Shown: positions 8,990 to 18,662 of the stretch, one piece after another
How the letters are laid out: every line of letters begins with the position of its first letter
Position numbering within the stretch: position 1 is the first letter of the stretch
Origin: Flavobacteriales bacterium
Lineage (GTDB): Bacteria > Bacteroidota > Bacteroidia > CAIKAF01
Length of the DNA stretch: 64,000 nt
NCBI GenBank assembly: GCA_026418175.1
Contig: JAOABX010000004.1
Coordinates: 1 to 64,000, forward strand
Direction: 5' to 3'
Position numbers and translations under genes: made by a program
Notes under the pieces: generated by a model
Databases searched by the model: none
What the model saw: only the letters and a program-made list of their open reading frames with translations
What the model was told of the DNA's origin: nothing

Positions 8990-10492
8990 TTATCTTGGGC
9001 GTTGCGTCGGAATATTCCCTCCTTGATTATTCCCTCTGGTAGGTGATTGTTGCTGGATGGGTTGGGTAAAGTTTTTATCTTCTCGTCGGTTAAAAAAATC
9101 ATTACTATTTTGATAAGTTCGGCTACCTTCTGTAAAAGTTCCGCTCCTTTGGCCACCTTCTTGTTTTCGTTCAATGTTAAAATTTTCTCTTCCTCCGGTA
9201 TTCCAATTTCTATATGAATTTGTTGTATTGGTAGTTGTATTCCCTGTAGAGTTGCTTCGATTATCCCAACCATCATTGGGTTTTACAGTAGTATTTCGGT
9301 TTGTTGGTACTATGTTATCATTCTGTCGGTTGATTTGTGAACTACGTATATTTTGATTATCATCATAATTTCGAATAATAAGCACATCTTTTCCTCCTTG
9401 ATTTTGCAGCTCCGTTCGATTTGTGGCATGTCCACTTACCGGAGTATATTTATCCCCCTTAATGTTATCGTGGTTGGTATAATTGTTTTCTTGTACATTT
9501 ACACCGCTCTCCTGAATAATATTACCTGATTGTGTAAACCGCCCTCCTTTATCTACCGGGCTTACTGGAACATTTTTGATTCTGCTGCTTATTATATCTT
9601 TTTCCAAGCCATTTTGCTGCATCATTTTTGAAAAGCTGTATGAAACATTAGAATTGTTTGATGCTGCTAGCCGCGGGCCATAGTAATATGAATTATTATC
9701 AAAACTGTTGTAATACAAGCTTCCCCAGTTCATGCCATTATAAAATCCATTCCAGTACCCTTGATTATATCCATTCCAATATCCATAATTATAACCCCAC
9801 GAATTATAATTCCAGGGATTGTACCACCCGCTGTAACACCAAGGGTCATATGGATTCCACCATCCGTTATACCAGTTATTGTGCCAAGGGTTGTTCCACC
9901 AATTATTATAGCCCCAGCCATTGTAGCAATAAGGATTGTTCCAGCTATTCCAGCCCCAGCTGTTGCCCCAGGAATAGATTATGGTATATGAATTACAAGA
10001 ATACCCATATGGCCATATAGGAGATGGTCCCCACCAAGCATAAGTTTGATAAATGCTTGTACCTAAGTTCATGGGCGATGGATTATACCAATAATAGTTG
10101 GTATAATAAGGGTCATAATAATTCCAAGTATTCCAGGAGCTTCCAAATCTTCTTATCCGGGCAGTGTATGCGTAATCGTAATAATCGTCAAAATTAAATT
10201 CGCTGTCTTCGTAATAGCTGTTTCGAATAATTAGGGGTCCGTTAGTATCTCGGCTATATAGTTGATTATTTGATTCGTTTTGGAAATTATTATTGGATGA
10301 TGAAAAGCGATTGGGGTCTGATTTAATTAATTCTTTTTTTGACTGGTAAGTTCTGTATTCCCGGTCGGCATCATCCAGGCTAAAATACAAATCGTCGGTA
10401 ATTACCTTGTTGGTACTACACCCTGTGCCGAACAGCCATGCTAACGCTGCAATCCCGATTACGGCTCTCATATACTGATTTTTAAATTTCAT
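8990..10492 (-). CDS. lipoprotein with Trp/Tyr/Asn-rich central region, function unknown
   Basis: The N-terminus is a lipoprotein signal with lipobox FGTGC (Cys 25). Residues 26-115 are polar and acidic. From about 119 to 272 the sequence is dominated by Trp, Tyr, Asn and Gly, with more than 20 Trp and recurring YNPWN / NGWW / YWNG units. The last 210 residues are Asn/Gln/Ser/Thr-rich and disordered-looking with few hydrophobics. The DNA of the central part (about 9670-10140) is correspondingly repetitive and produces spurious open frames on other frames. I do not recognise a functional family. It is the first gene of a unit with the barrel gene, two bases away, so an outer-membrane or surface role is inferred. 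Confidence 0.85.
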   Translation of the reverse strand: MKFKNQYMRAVIGIAALAWLFGTGCSTNKVITDDLYFSLDDADREYRTYQSKKELIKSDPNRFSSSNNNFQNESNNQLYSRDTNGPLIIRNSYYEDSEFNFDDYYDYAYTARIRRFGSSWNTWNYYDPYYTNYYWYNPSPMNLGTSIYQTYAWWGPSPIWPYGYSCNSYTIIYSWGNSWGWNSWNNPYCYNGWGYNNWWNNPWHNNWYNGWWNPYDPWCYSGWYNPWNYNSWGYNYGYWNGYNQGYWNGFYNGMNWGSLYYNSFDNNSYYYGPRLAASNNSNVSYSFSKMMQQNGLEKDIISSRIKNVPVSPVDKGGRFTQSGNIIQESGVNVQENNYTNHDNIKGDKYTPVSGHATNRTELQNQGGKDVLIIRNYDDNQNIRSSQINRQNDNIVPTNRNTTVKPNDGWDNRSNSTGNTTTNTTNSYRNWNTGGRENFNIERKQEGGQRSGTFTEGSRTYQNSNDFFNRREDKNFTQPIQQQSPTRGNNQGGNIPTQRPR

Positions 10493-10516
10493 TTCCCAAA
10501 GGGTTGCAGGTTTTTA

Positions 10517-10524
10517 TACCTTTG
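10517..10524 (+). promoter_or_regulatory. Bacteroidota -7 promoter element upstream of proS
   Basis: TACCTTTG matches the TAnnTTTG -7 consensus of the Bacteroidota housekeeping sigma factor, 45 bases before the proS GTG. The matching -33 TTTG is weak (TTTC near 10492). Confidence 0.5.
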
Positions 10525-10568
10525 CATGCAAAGAAAAAACAAATATCATACCATAAAACCTATAAACA

Positions 10569-12038
10569 GTGGAAAAATTAACGCCTCGAAGTGAAAATTA
10601 CTCGCAGTGGTATAACGATTTGGTACTAAGAGCCGGCCTTGCTGAGCACTCGGCTGTTAGAGGATGCATGGTGATTCGTCCGTACGGATATTCAATTTGG
10701 GAGCGAATGCAGCAAACCCTGGATGCTATGTTTAAAGAAACAGGTCATGAAAACGCTTATTTTCCGCTGTTTATTCCTAAGTCTTTTTTTAGCAAGGAAG
10801 CCAATCATGTGGAAGGATTTGCCAAGGAATGCGCTATTGTAACGCACTATCGCCTTAAAAATGCTCCGGATGGAACAGGGGTTATTGTTGATGAAGAGGC
10901 CAGGTTGGAAGAAGAGTTAATTGTTCGTCCAACCTCTGAAACAATAATTTGGAATACGTATCGCAACTGGATTCAATCTTATCGCGATTTGCCCATATTG
11001 CTTAATCAATGGGCCAATGTGGTACGTTGGGAAATGAGAACCCGTTTGTTTCTTCGTACAGCTGAATTTCTATGGCAGGAAGGCCATACTGCCCATGCTA
11101 CAGCCGAAGAAGCTATTGCAGAAACCAAACAAATGCTGGATGTATATGCAGAATTTGCAGAAAAGACTTTGGCAATACCTGTAATAAAAGGTGTAAAAAC
11201 GCCTAACGAACGATTTGCAGGTGCACTTGATACCTATTGCATTGAAGCCTTGATGCAGGATGGCAAAGCACTGCAGGCTGGAACATCTCATTTCTTAGGC
11301 CAGAATTTTGCTAAGGCATTTGATGTAAAGTTTGCTAACAAAGAAGGCAAACAAGAATATGTTTGGGCTACTTCTTGGGGGGTTTCTACCCGCTTGATGG
11401 GAGCATTGATTATGACACATTCAGATGATCATGGACTGGTGCTTCCACCTAAATTGGCTCCTATACAGGTAGTAATTATTCCTATTTACCGAAATGATGA
11501 AGAGTATGCTGCTGTTCGTGCTAAGTGCGAAGAAGTTTACAAGGAGTTGAAAAATCTAGGAATTCGGGTAAAATTGGACGATAATGATAAATACAAGCCG
11601 GGATGGAAATTTTCTGAATATGAATTTAAAGGGGTTCCAATTCGGCTGGCCATGGGGCCTAGAGATTTAGCCAGTCAGAGTATTGAGCTAGCTCGTAGGG
11701 ATACACTTACTAAATCCATGGAAAATATTAATGACATAGGAATACGAGTTATAAATCTGCTGGATGAAATACAGGTTAATTTATTTGAAAAAGCCCGTAA
11801 GTTTCGTGATGAACGAATTTATAAAGTGGATACTTGGGAAGACTTTACGGCAGTGATGGAAAAAGGAGGATTTGCCTATGCGCATTGGGATGGTACCGGA
11901 GAAACTGAAAGTAAAATAAAAGAATTAACCAAAGCCACTATTCGATGCATTCCGCTGGATAATCCGCAGGAAAACGGTAGGTGTATATTAACCGGTAAAC
12001 CATCGAACCAACGGGTATTGTTTGCTGTTGCCTATTAG
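10569..12038 (+). CDS. proS: prolyl-tRNA synthetase, archaeal/eukaryal type
   Basis: The 489-residue class II synthetase charges tRNA-Pro. Recognisable pieces are the N-terminal [16 protein letters not shown], the motif 1/2 region [16 protein letters not shown] with [31 protein letters not shown], the motif 3 region [16 protein letters not shown], and the anticodon-binding domain starting PIQVVIIPI. It lacks the large insertion domain of bacterial-type ProRS and ends in a Zn-type C-terminal domain ending in AVAY, as in the archaeal/eukaryal class found in many Bacteroidota. The start is GTG at 10569; no better in-frame ATG lies nearby, and the first codon falls just before a conserved [12 protein letters not shown]. 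Confidence 0.95.
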   Translation: MEKLTPRSENYSQWYNDLVLRAGLAEHSAVRGCMVIRPYGYSIWERMQQTLDAMFKETGHENAYFPLFIPKSFFSKEANHVEGFAKECAIVTHYRLKNAPDGTGVIVDEEARLEEELIVRPTSETIIWNTYRNWIQSYRDLPILLNQWANVVRWEMRTRLFLRTAEFLWQEGHTAHATAEEAIAETKQMLDVYAEFAEKTLAIPVIKGVKTPNERFAGALDTYCIEALMQDGKALQAGTSHFLGQNFAKAFDVKFANKEGKQEYVWATSWGVSTRLMGALIMTHSDDHGLVLPPKLAPIQVVIIPIYRNDEEYAAVRAKCEEVYKELKNLGIRVKLDDNDKYKPGWKFSEYEFKGVPIRLAMGPRDLASQSIELARRDTLTKSMENINDIGIRVINLLDEIQVNLFEKARKFRDERIYKVDTWEDFTAVMEKGGFAYAHWDGTGETESKIKELTKATIRCIPLDNPQENGRCILTGKPSNQRVLFAVAY

Positions 12039-12081
12039 GAAAATTAGTTCTACTTTAATCATTTTATTTATATTACATAGC

Positions 12082-12777
12082 ATGGAAGATTCCGGAAATG
12101 CAAGACAACTAATTATTAAAATACTGAAAGAAAAAGCTGTTCTTAAGCAGGAAATTTTTTCAAAAACCAAAGATGTTTTCAGACTGCTGAAAGAATGTTT
12201 GGCAGAAATAAATAAAGATTTGGTAACCCAGGTAAATACGGATGGAACCAAATTGTATTTTAATTATCAGGAAAAAGGAGATTTTGAAGCAATTATTGCG
12301 TTTGCAGGTGATACGCTTATCTTCCATATGCATACTAATGTATTTAATTTTGACCGAAGCCATGGCATTTGGAAGACAACCTATGTTAAAGAAGATGAAC
12401 GAAGAGCTTATTGTGGAGTAATTAATATCTATAACTTTCTTACTGATTCTTTTCGTTACAACCGAGAGCAAGATTTGGGGTATTTGATTGCCCGGATATT
12501 TGTTAATCACGAATTACATTATTTTGTAGAAGGGAAGAGGCAATTGGGGTTTTTGTACAATGATTTTGCTAATGCTGTTATTAATAAAGAGGCATTGATG
12601 AAAATCATTGAATCTGCAATATTATACAGCCTTGATTTTGATTTGCTTACTCCTTCATACGATCAGGTAAAACAGGTGAGCATGATGGAAATTTTTGCTA
12701 ATTCAGAAATACTTCAACTAAAAACCGGTAAGCGTATGGGCTTTAGGTTTCAAGCAGATAATGATGATTTGTATTAA
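12082..12777 (+). CDS. conserved hypothetical protein, 231 aa
   Basis: I do not recognise this family. The ATG at 12082 (MEDSGNARQL) is chosen because the 20 codons before it in frame are hydrophobic leader-like residues that overlap the proS stop and read as intergenic. The protein is soluble, with an N-terminal coiled-coil-like charged helix (about 5-50) and a mixed alpha/beta body containing FHMHTNVFNFDRSHGIW and NHELHYFVEGKRQLGFLY segments. No signal peptide or metal motif is evident. It follows proS by 43 bases on the same strand and may be co-transcribed. Confidence 0.75.
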   Translation: MEDSGNARQLIIKILKEKAVLKQEIFSKTKDVFRLLKECLAEINKDLVTQVNTDGTKLYFNYQEKGDFEAIIAFAGDTLIFHMHTNVFNFDRSHGIWKTTYVKEDERRAYCGVINIYNFLTDSFRYNREQDLGYLIARIFVNHELHYFVEGKRQLGFLYNDFANAVINKEALMKIIESAILYSLDFDLLTPSYDQVKQVSMMEIFANSEILQLKTGKRMGFRFQADNDDLY

Positions 12778-12803
12778 TGCAACTGTGTTATTATCAAAGA
12801 ATT

Positions 12804-13298
12804 TTACTTCAGCATTTCTTTTTTCCGCTCACAGCGTTCAATAGAATCTAAAGCATTATCAATTTGTTTGTTATCAAATACGTAATTGATGTATTCTTTA
12901 TATTTAAGGATGGCTTTATCGTACATTCCCCGCATTTCGTACATGATAGCATATTCGTTAGCAATGGTGGCACGGTTGATGGTAGGTATGGTTTCGGCCT
13001 GACGCAACAATGCTTCTAGCTCTTGCCATTTTTTTAAAGTACTCAGTACAATGGCATAATTATAATACACTGGAGTATAATTAGGTGCAAACTTTAGTGC
13101 AAGTTTATAATACTCTTCTGCCTTCGTGTAGTCTTGATACTTGGTTTCAAAAATAAAGCCTAAATGATTGTAAGCTTTTCCAAAATCAGGGGCTTCAGCA
13201 ATTATTGCTTCCAAAACATCAATAGCTTCAGCATTTTTGTTTTCTTTAATAAGCTGATCTGCGTATAATAACTGATCTTCCAGCTGATATTGATTCAT
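12804..13298 (-). CDS. tetratricopeptide repeat protein, 164 aa
   Basis: About four TPR units span the protein, visible as alternating amphipathic helices with typical small-residue and Tyr/Pro positions, for example AEAPDFGKAYNHLGFIF, YYKLALKFAPNYTPVYYNY and MRGMYDKAILKYKEY. There is no signal peptide, so it is probably a cytoplasmic scaffold. It lies 12 bases downstream of carA on the same strand and is probably in its transcript, but a link to pyrimidine or arginine synthesis is not shown by the sequence. Confidence 0.85.
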   Translation of the reverse strand: MNQYQLEDQLLYADQLIKENKNAEAIDVLEAIIAEAPDFGKAYNHLGFIFETKYQDYTKAEEYYKLALKFAPNYTPVYYNYAIVLSTLKKWQELEALLRQAETIPTINRATIANEYAIMYEMRGMYDKAILKYKEYINYVFDNKQIDNALDSIERCERKKEMLK

Positions 13299-13310
13299 AA
13301 GCTTGAATTT

Positions 13311-14411
13311 TTAATTGGCCAAAATTGAAACAAATTCATCAAAAAGATATCTCGAGTCATGTGGGCCTGCAGAAGCTTCCGGATGATACTGAACTGAAAA
13401 AACAGGTTTGTTTTTTACACGAATGCCGGCTACAGTACCATCATTCAAATGTTTGTGAGTAACTTCAACCAGGGGATGATTTTCAAGTACGTTTTCGTCT
13501 GCTACAAAGCCATGATTTTGTGAGGTAATTTCTCCTTTCCCGGTAAGTATGTTTTTAATGGGGTGATTTATTCCACGATGACCATTAAACATTTTATAGG
13601 TTGGTACTCCCATGCTCCAGCACAAAACCTGATGACCTAAGCAAATTCCAAACACCTTTTTATTGTTATCTACCAGTTTCTTTACCAAACTTATGATACC
13701 CGTAAGTGTTTCCGGATCGCCAGGTCCGTTTGAAATCATATATCCATGCGGATTCCATGCCTCCATTTCCTCAAGGGTGCTATTCATTGGGAAAACTTTA
13801 CAATAACATCCACGTTCAGCCAGGCATCGCAAAATATTTCGTTTAATACCCAAGTCAAGCACCGCCACGCGGTATGGCGAATTTTCATCCCCAAAATAAT
13901 AAGGTTCGCGGGTTGAAACCTTAGAAGAAAGTTCTAACCCTTTCATGGAGGGCACGTCTTTCAGGCGTTCTATCAATGTTTCAATGTTTAATTCTTCTGA
14001 AGATATGATACAATTCATCGCCCCTTTGTTGCGAATGTGCCTTACAATGGCCCGTGTATCTACATCACTAATCCCAACAATTTTATTTTTCTCAAAATAC
14101 TCTTGTAGCGAACCGTTGCATTGTTTGCGTGAAGGATGTTCCATGAAATTTTTACATACTAATCCTGCAATTTTTACTGAATCCGATTCGCTTTCTCGAT
14201 CCAGTACACCATAGTTCCCAATATGCACATGGGTAGTAACAACAACCTGGCCGTAATAAGAAGGGTCAGTAAAAATTTCTTGATAACCTGTCATCCCGGT
14301 ATTAAAACAAATTTCGCCTGTAGTTGTACCAATTATTCCACATGAACGTCCGTGAAATATTGTACCATCTTCAAGAATAAGAACCGCAGGTGATTTTAAC
14401 TGAAATTGCAT
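13311..14411 (-). CDS. carA: carbamoyl-phosphate synthase small subunit
   Basis: CarA hydrolyses glutamine and feeds ammonia to CarB for carbamoyl phosphate, the precursor of pyrimidines and arginine. The N-terminal CPSase small domain has TGEICFNTGMTGYQEIFTDPSY; the C-terminal class I amidotransferase has the nucleophile Cys 257 in GICLGHQ and the catalytic His 343/Glu 345 in YHPEAS. The frame opens nine codons earlier, but the ATG at 14411 (MQFQLKSP) gives the usual start, for 366 residues. carB is not in this window next to it, so the two subunits are not in one operon here. Confidence 0.95.
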   Translation of the reverse strand: MQFQLKSPAVLILEDGTIFHGRSCGIIGTTTGEICFNTGMTGYQEIFTDPSYYGQVVVTTHVHIGNYGVLDRESESDSVKIAGLVCKNFMEHPSRKQCNGSLQEYFEKNKIVGISDVDTRAIVRHIRNKGAMNCIISSEELNIETLIERLKDVPSMKGLELSSKVSTREPYYFGDENSPYRVAVLDLGIKRNILRCLAERGCYCKVFPMNSTLEEMEAWNPHGYMISNGPGDPETLTGIISLVKKLVDNNKKVFGICLGHQVLCWSMGVPTYKMFNGHRGINHPIKNILTGKGEITSQNHGFVADENVLENHPLVEVTHKHLNDGTVAGIRVKNKPVFSVQYHPEASAGPHDSRYLFDEFVSILAN

Positions 14412-14514
14412 GAAGTAATTTTGATTACAATGATACAAGTAAAATAGTGAACCTTGTATTTCTGTTGAAAAAGAGTTAATTATTTTTTTAGGTAGTGTAA
14501 AAAATCTTTAACTA

Positions 14515-15408
14515 TCAATTTTTGTTTCGACTTACCAAAAATACACCTCCAAATATTAAGGCACTGCTGCCAATCATTATGAATGTTAGTTGATCTTTTC
14601 CCAAACTAATAGCATGGAGCGCTGCAATTACGGGTTGAACATAGATGTAAATACTTACTATCGAAGCATGTAGGTGTTTTAGCGCAAACATGTTAAACAA
14701 ATAAGTAACGAATGTAACCCCTACTACAATGTAAATAGTTTTCCATATTACATCAGGCGGAAAGGAGTGCCATTGAATAGATGCGAATTCCTTCCAACCA
14801 AAAGGAATAACGAAAATTAAACCAAATAAAAATACCCACTTAATAACAAACAGGGGTTGATACTTTTTCATAAGTGGTTTAGCAATAATCATATAAATTG
14901 CATAGGAAGCAGCATTAAGTAATACAAACAAGTTTCCTAGAGGTGGGTTAGCTGCAAATGATGATGGGATGGTTCGGTTTAGAATAAGTAATACGGCACC
15001 AGTTGCCCCCAACATTATACCTAAGCCCTTGCCCATAGTTATTCGCTCGGTGGCAGCCAATGCACCAAAAAGCAAAACAATAATAGGTGTTGCTACCATG
15101 ATGATGGAGGCATTGATGGGTGTGGTAAGATTGAGGCCTTTAAAAAAAAGAATTTGATTGGCTGCTACGCCAAAAAAACCGCCTGCAACAAAACGCCACC
15201 AGTCTTCTCGTAGAATTTTAAAAGAACTATAAAAAGCATGAAGTGTCCAAAAAAGTATATTGGCACCAATTACCCGAAGTAAAATAAAACCTCCGGGCTT
15301 GATATAAAGAGGCATAACGTCTTTTGCAATAACAAAATTTAACCCGTAAATCAGATTAACTACAAATAAAGCTAGATGAGCCCAAACAATGTATTTTTTT
15401 TGTTTCAT
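14515..15408 (-). CDS. EamA/DMT-family transporter
   Basis: The 297-residue protein has ten hydrophobic helices in two repeated halves of five, the plan of the EamA (drug/metabolite transporter) family. The first half has YGLNFVIAKDVMP and the second ends with a helix preceded by VQPVIAALHAISLGKDQL, a typical EamA end-of-repeat pattern. These proteins export or import small metabolites; the substrate cannot be read from the sequence. It is divergent from the BASS-type transporter gene at 15485, sharing a 76-base intergenic region. Confidence 0.88.
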   Translation of the reverse strand: MKQKKYIVWAHLALFVVNLIYGLNFVIAKDVMPLYIKPGGFILLRVIGANILFWTLHAFYSSFKILREDWWRFVAGGFFGVAANQILFFKGLNLTTPINASIIMVATPIIVLLFGALAATERITMGKGLGIMLGATGAVLLILNRTIPSSFAANPPLGNLFVLLNAASYAIYMIIAKPLMKKYQPLFVIKWVFLFGLIFVIPFGWKEFASIQWHSFPPDVIWKTIYIVVGVTFVTYLFNMFALKHLHASIVSIYIYVQPVIAALHAISLGKDQLTFIMIGSSALIFGGVFLVSRNKN

Positions 15409-15484
15409 TCTTAATTCTGCGTACAGGGTTGGTATTTTGTTACTATCATTGTGGGTGCAATGTTAAACAAATCAGGGCGTACCG

Positions 15485-16393
15485 ATGTTTGAAACAGATT
15501 TTTTTTCTACGTATTTGCTCCGAATTTCTATTGGCCTGATTATGTTTGGCATGGGATTGAATCTTTCGGTCAATGATTTTAAAAATATTGTTTTACACCC
15601 CAAGGCACTTTTTGTAGGGCTTTTTGCTCAAATGGTTTGGCTGCCACTACTTGCATTGTTTATTGTTTTTATTTTTCCGGTTTCTAATGAAATAAAGGTT
15701 GGATTGTTTTTGGTGGCTATTTGTCCTGGTGGTGCCACCTCTAATTTGCTGAATTTTCTACTGAATGGGAATTTGGCATTGTGTGTATCATTAACATCTG
15801 TAAATAGTTTAATTACTCAATTTTCAATTCCAGTGTTGCTGAATTTAATAACGGGCTATTATCTTGGCAACTCTACCGTTGTTCAATTGCCATTTTGGGA
15901 GTCAGTAATTCATATTTTACTAATAACGGCTTTGCCGGTAACTTTAGGAATTTTAGTTAGAAATCGATGGGAAACATGGGCTCAAAAAATGCGTATCCCT
16001 TTTAAGTTTATACTTCCTGTGTTAATGGGAATAGCATTATTCGGAGCTATATTTTTAGAAAAAAAAGAACCAATAAATATTACAATACAAGATTGGTTAT
16101 GGGTGTTTCCCATCACTTTGCTGCTTAATCTGGGTGGGATGTTGGGTGGAGCGTTTTTTTCTAAACTGGCCAAATTAGATAAACGCACACAAATGACCAT
16201 AGGTATCGAAGTGGGTTTACAAAATACTACATTAGCCATGGTTATAGCGCTTAGTTTTTTAAAAAGTCCATTTATTGCTGTTCCGGCTGCCCTATATGCC
16301 TTGTTTACTTTTTTTACAACAGCTGCTTTTGGTATGATTATGTCAGGAAATAAAATTTCTTTTACAAAGCTCAAAAAAGGCATTAGTAAATAA
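15485..16393 (+). CDS. bile acid:sodium symporter (BASS) family transporter
   Basis: The 302-residue membrane protein has about nine to ten helices. FGMGLNLSVNDFKNI near the start and CPGGATSNLLNFLLNGN near residue 80 are hallmarks of the BASS/SBF fold (the crossing-helix, sodium-binding region); GIEVGLQNTTLAMVIAL is the matching second-half motif. Members carry organic acids such as pantoate, pyruvate or bile acids with Na+, and the substrate here is unknown. It is monocistronic as far as can be seen. Confidence 0.9.
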   Translation: MFETDFFSTYLLRISIGLIMFGMGLNLSVNDFKNIVLHPKALFVGLFAQMVWLPLLALFIVFIFPVSNEIKVGLFLVAICPGGATSNLLNFLLNGNLALCVSLTSVNSLITQFSIPVLLNLITGYYLGNSTVVQLPFWESVIHILLITALPVTLGILVRNRWETWAQKMRIPFKFILPVLMGIALFGAIFLEKKEPINITIQDWLWVFPITLLLNLGGMLGGAFFSKLAKLDKRTQMTIGIEVGLQNTTLAMVIALSFLKSPFIAVPAALYALFTFFTTAAFGMIMSGNKISFTKLKKGISK

Positions 16394-16519
16394 TAAATAT
16401 TTTTCTATTTTGAATAATTATTTTTTATCATTTCAAACATAAATTAATTTTATCATTCATATAATCAATGTTTTATAGCTTAAAAAAAATAAAAAATTAG
16501 CCATTATCTGGTTTTTTTA

Positions 16520-16527
16520 TACTTTTG
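16520..16527 (+). promoter_or_regulatory. Bacteroidota -7 promoter element upstream of accB
   Basis: TACTTTTG fits TAnnTTTG and lies 20 bases before the accB ATG, in a very AT-rich 153-base intergenic region. No good -33 TTTG is seen at the expected distance (TTAG). Confidence 0.45.
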
Positions 16528-16546
16528 GCATCTCTATAAAAAATAT

Positions 16547-17275
16547 ATGGCAAAAAAAGCAACAAAAAAAACAAGCACATCAACTCCTAATAAATCAGCA
16601 ACTGTTACTCAAGGGAAGCGACGCGGAAGGCCTGTTGGAAGTAAAAACAATGCAAAAAAAACTACTAAAATTGATTTAAATATTGATGCAATGAAAACTA
16701 AGGGAAAAAGAGGAAGACCTCCGGGCAGTAAGAATAAGCCCAAAGAATTAAAAACATTAGAATCAGGTCCTAAAACACTTAATATGGATCTGAATGACAT
16801 TCAATCACTGATTAGTTTTGTAGCTCAAACCGGAGTATCTGAAGTAGATTTGGAAACGCAGGGGGTAAAAATTGTAATTAAAACAACCAATAACCCAGCG
16901 TATGTGGCTGCTCCGGTAGCTGTTCCATCTCCAGTTACAATTCCTGCTCCAGTACAAGCAGGACCTGCTGTCGCGCCTTCACCTGCTGCGGCTTCTCCAG
17001 CTCCTACAGCTCCAACTGTTTCTGATGAATCAAAATATATTACCATAAAGTCACCCATGATTGGGACCTTCTATCGTAGGCCTGGTCCGGATAAGCCTGT
17101 GTTTGTAAATGTAGGTGATGAAATTAAGCCGGGTAAAGTACTTTGTATCATCGAAGCTATGAAATTGTTCAATGAAATTGAAGCAGAAGTAAGCGGAAAG
17201 ATTGTGAAAATATTGGTGGATGATGCTTCTCCAGTTGAATATGATCAACCGTTGTTCTTAGTTGACCCCAGCTAA
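16547..17275 (+). CDS. accB: acetyl-CoA carboxylase biotin carboxyl carrier protein with N-terminal AT-hook-like extension
   Basis: This is the biotin carrier of acetyl-CoA carboxylase, which starts fatty-acid synthesis. The C-terminal biotinyl domain (about 163-242) has the biotinylation motif EAMKL with Lys 206. A Pro/Ala-rich flexible linker spans about 117-158, and the AccB N-terminal helix region starts near 80 ([21 protein letters not shown]). The unusual part is residues 1-75: Lys-rich, with two AT-hook-type cores, [10 protein letters not shown] (24-33) and [10 protein letters not shown] (53-62). Typical AccB starts close to the LNDIQ helix and is about 150-165 residues long; this one has 242. 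accC follows after 41 bases. Confidence 0.93.
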   Translation: MAKKATKKTSTSTPNKSATVTQGKRRGRPVGSKNNAKKTTKIDLNIDAMKTKGKRGRPPGSKNKPKELKTLESGPKTLNMDLNDIQSLISFVAQTGVSEVDLETQGVKIVIKTTNNPAYVAAPVAVPSPVTIPAPVQAGPAVAPSPAAASPAPTAPTVSDESKYITIKSPMIGTFYRRPGPDKPVFVNVGDEIKPGKVLCIIEAMKLFNEIEAEVSGKIVKILVDDASPVEYDQPLFLVDPS

Positions 17276-17316
17276 TAATTTTTACGTTAAGAGTTGTTTT
17301 AAAAAAACACAAGCAC

Positions 17317-18653
17317 ATGTTTAAAAAAATATTGATTGCCAACCGGGGTGAAATTGCTCTTCGGGTAATACGTACCTGCAAAGAAATGGGTATTAAAACG
17401 GTTGCTGTTTATTCAACTGCTGATAAAGATAGTTTGCCGGTTCGTTTTGCAGATGAAGCAGTATGTATAGGTCCTCCTTCCAGCAAAGAATCATACCTGA
17501 ATATGGCAAACATCATTGCTGCTGCAGAAATTACTAATGCAGATGCAATTCATCCAGGATATGGTTTTTTGAGTGAAAATTCAAAATTCTCCCGAATCTG
17601 CCAGGAGCATGGAATAAAATTTATTGGCCCTACTCCTGAGATGATTGATGCCATGGGCGATAAAGCAAGCGCCAAGGCAACCATGAAAGCTGCTGGTGTT
17701 CCTACCATACCAGGTTCTGATGGTTTAATTGAATCACTTTCAGAAGCAAAGAAAATAGCCAAAGAGATTGGATACCCTGTGATTATAAAGGCTACTGCCG
17801 GGGGGGGGGTAAAGGAATGCGAGTATTGTGGAGTGAAAAAGATTTGAATGAACAATGGGATAAAGCCCGTCAGGAAGCTGGAGCAGCATTCGGTAATGAC
17901 GGCATGTACATGGAAAAATTCATTGAAGAGCCACGTCACATTGAAATTCAAATTGCCGGAGATCAATATGGCACTGTATGTCATTTGAGTGAACGTGATT
18001 GCTCTATTCAGCGTCGTCATCAAAAATTGGTAGAAGAAACCCCATCGCCTTTCATGACCAAAGAACTTCGAAATAAAATGGGCGAAGCTGCTATAAAAGC
18101 AGGCGAAGCTATCCGCTATGAGGGGGTTGGAACGATTGAGTTTTTGGTGGATAAGCATCGTAATTTCTATTTCATGGAAATGAATACCCGAATTCAGGTA
18201 GAGCATCCCATTACAGAAGAAGTAATTAACTACGACTTGATTAAAGAGCAAATTAAAATAGCGGCTGGAATTAAAATTTCAGGAAAGAACTATTTCCCTG
18301 AGATGCATGCCATTGAATGCCGTATCAATGCTGAAGACCCATACAACGATTTTCGTCCATGTCCGGGTAAAATTACTCATTACCATTCGCCCGGAGGGCA
18401 TGGTGTTCGTGTTGATACCCATGCGTATGCAGGCTATGTAATTCCTCCGTATTATGATTCCATGATTGGAAAGCTGATTGTTGTTCATCAAAGCCGAGAG
18501 GAAGCAATTGATACTATGCTACGCGCTCTGCAGGAGTATGTGATAGAAGGAGTTAAAACTACCATTCCGTTTCATATACAACTGATGCAGAATGAAGAGT
18601 TTCGGAAAGGGAATTATACCACTAAATTTCTTGAAAGCTTTAAATTACAATAG
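17317..18653 (+). CDS. accC: biotin carboxylase AccC, interrupted by a -1 frameshift in a G10 tract
   Basis: AccC carboxylates the biotin of AccB with bicarbonate and ATP. The first part (17317-17847) has the start motif [17 protein letters not shown] and reads to an early stop just after the Gly-rich ATP-binding loop; the second part (from the [10 protein letters not shown] segment at 17817 to 18653) continues in another frame with the expected [27 protein letters not shown] and [14 protein letters not shown] motifs. The break is the G run at 17800-17809: eleven G would give TAGGGGKGMR and an intact 445-residue protein, whereas ten are present. Since this gene is essential, a sequencing/assembly error in the homopolymer is the simplest explanation, with slippage or true mutation as alternatives. 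Confidence 0.9.
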
Positions 18654-18662
18654 ACAATATAG

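Noticed and set aside
9658-10020. Open frames on both strands through the Trp/Tyr/Asn-rich lipoprotein gene (e.g. 120 codons + strand)
   Set aside because: They are shadows of a low-complexity repeat region; their products are Ile/Asn/Pro runs with no start context and the lipoprotein frame has the coherent signal and lipobox.
17817-18653. The AccC second half as a separate 278-residue gene
   Set aside because: It begins exactly where the first half breaks off at the G10 run and continues the same biotin carboxylase motifs, so one interrupted gene is the better call.
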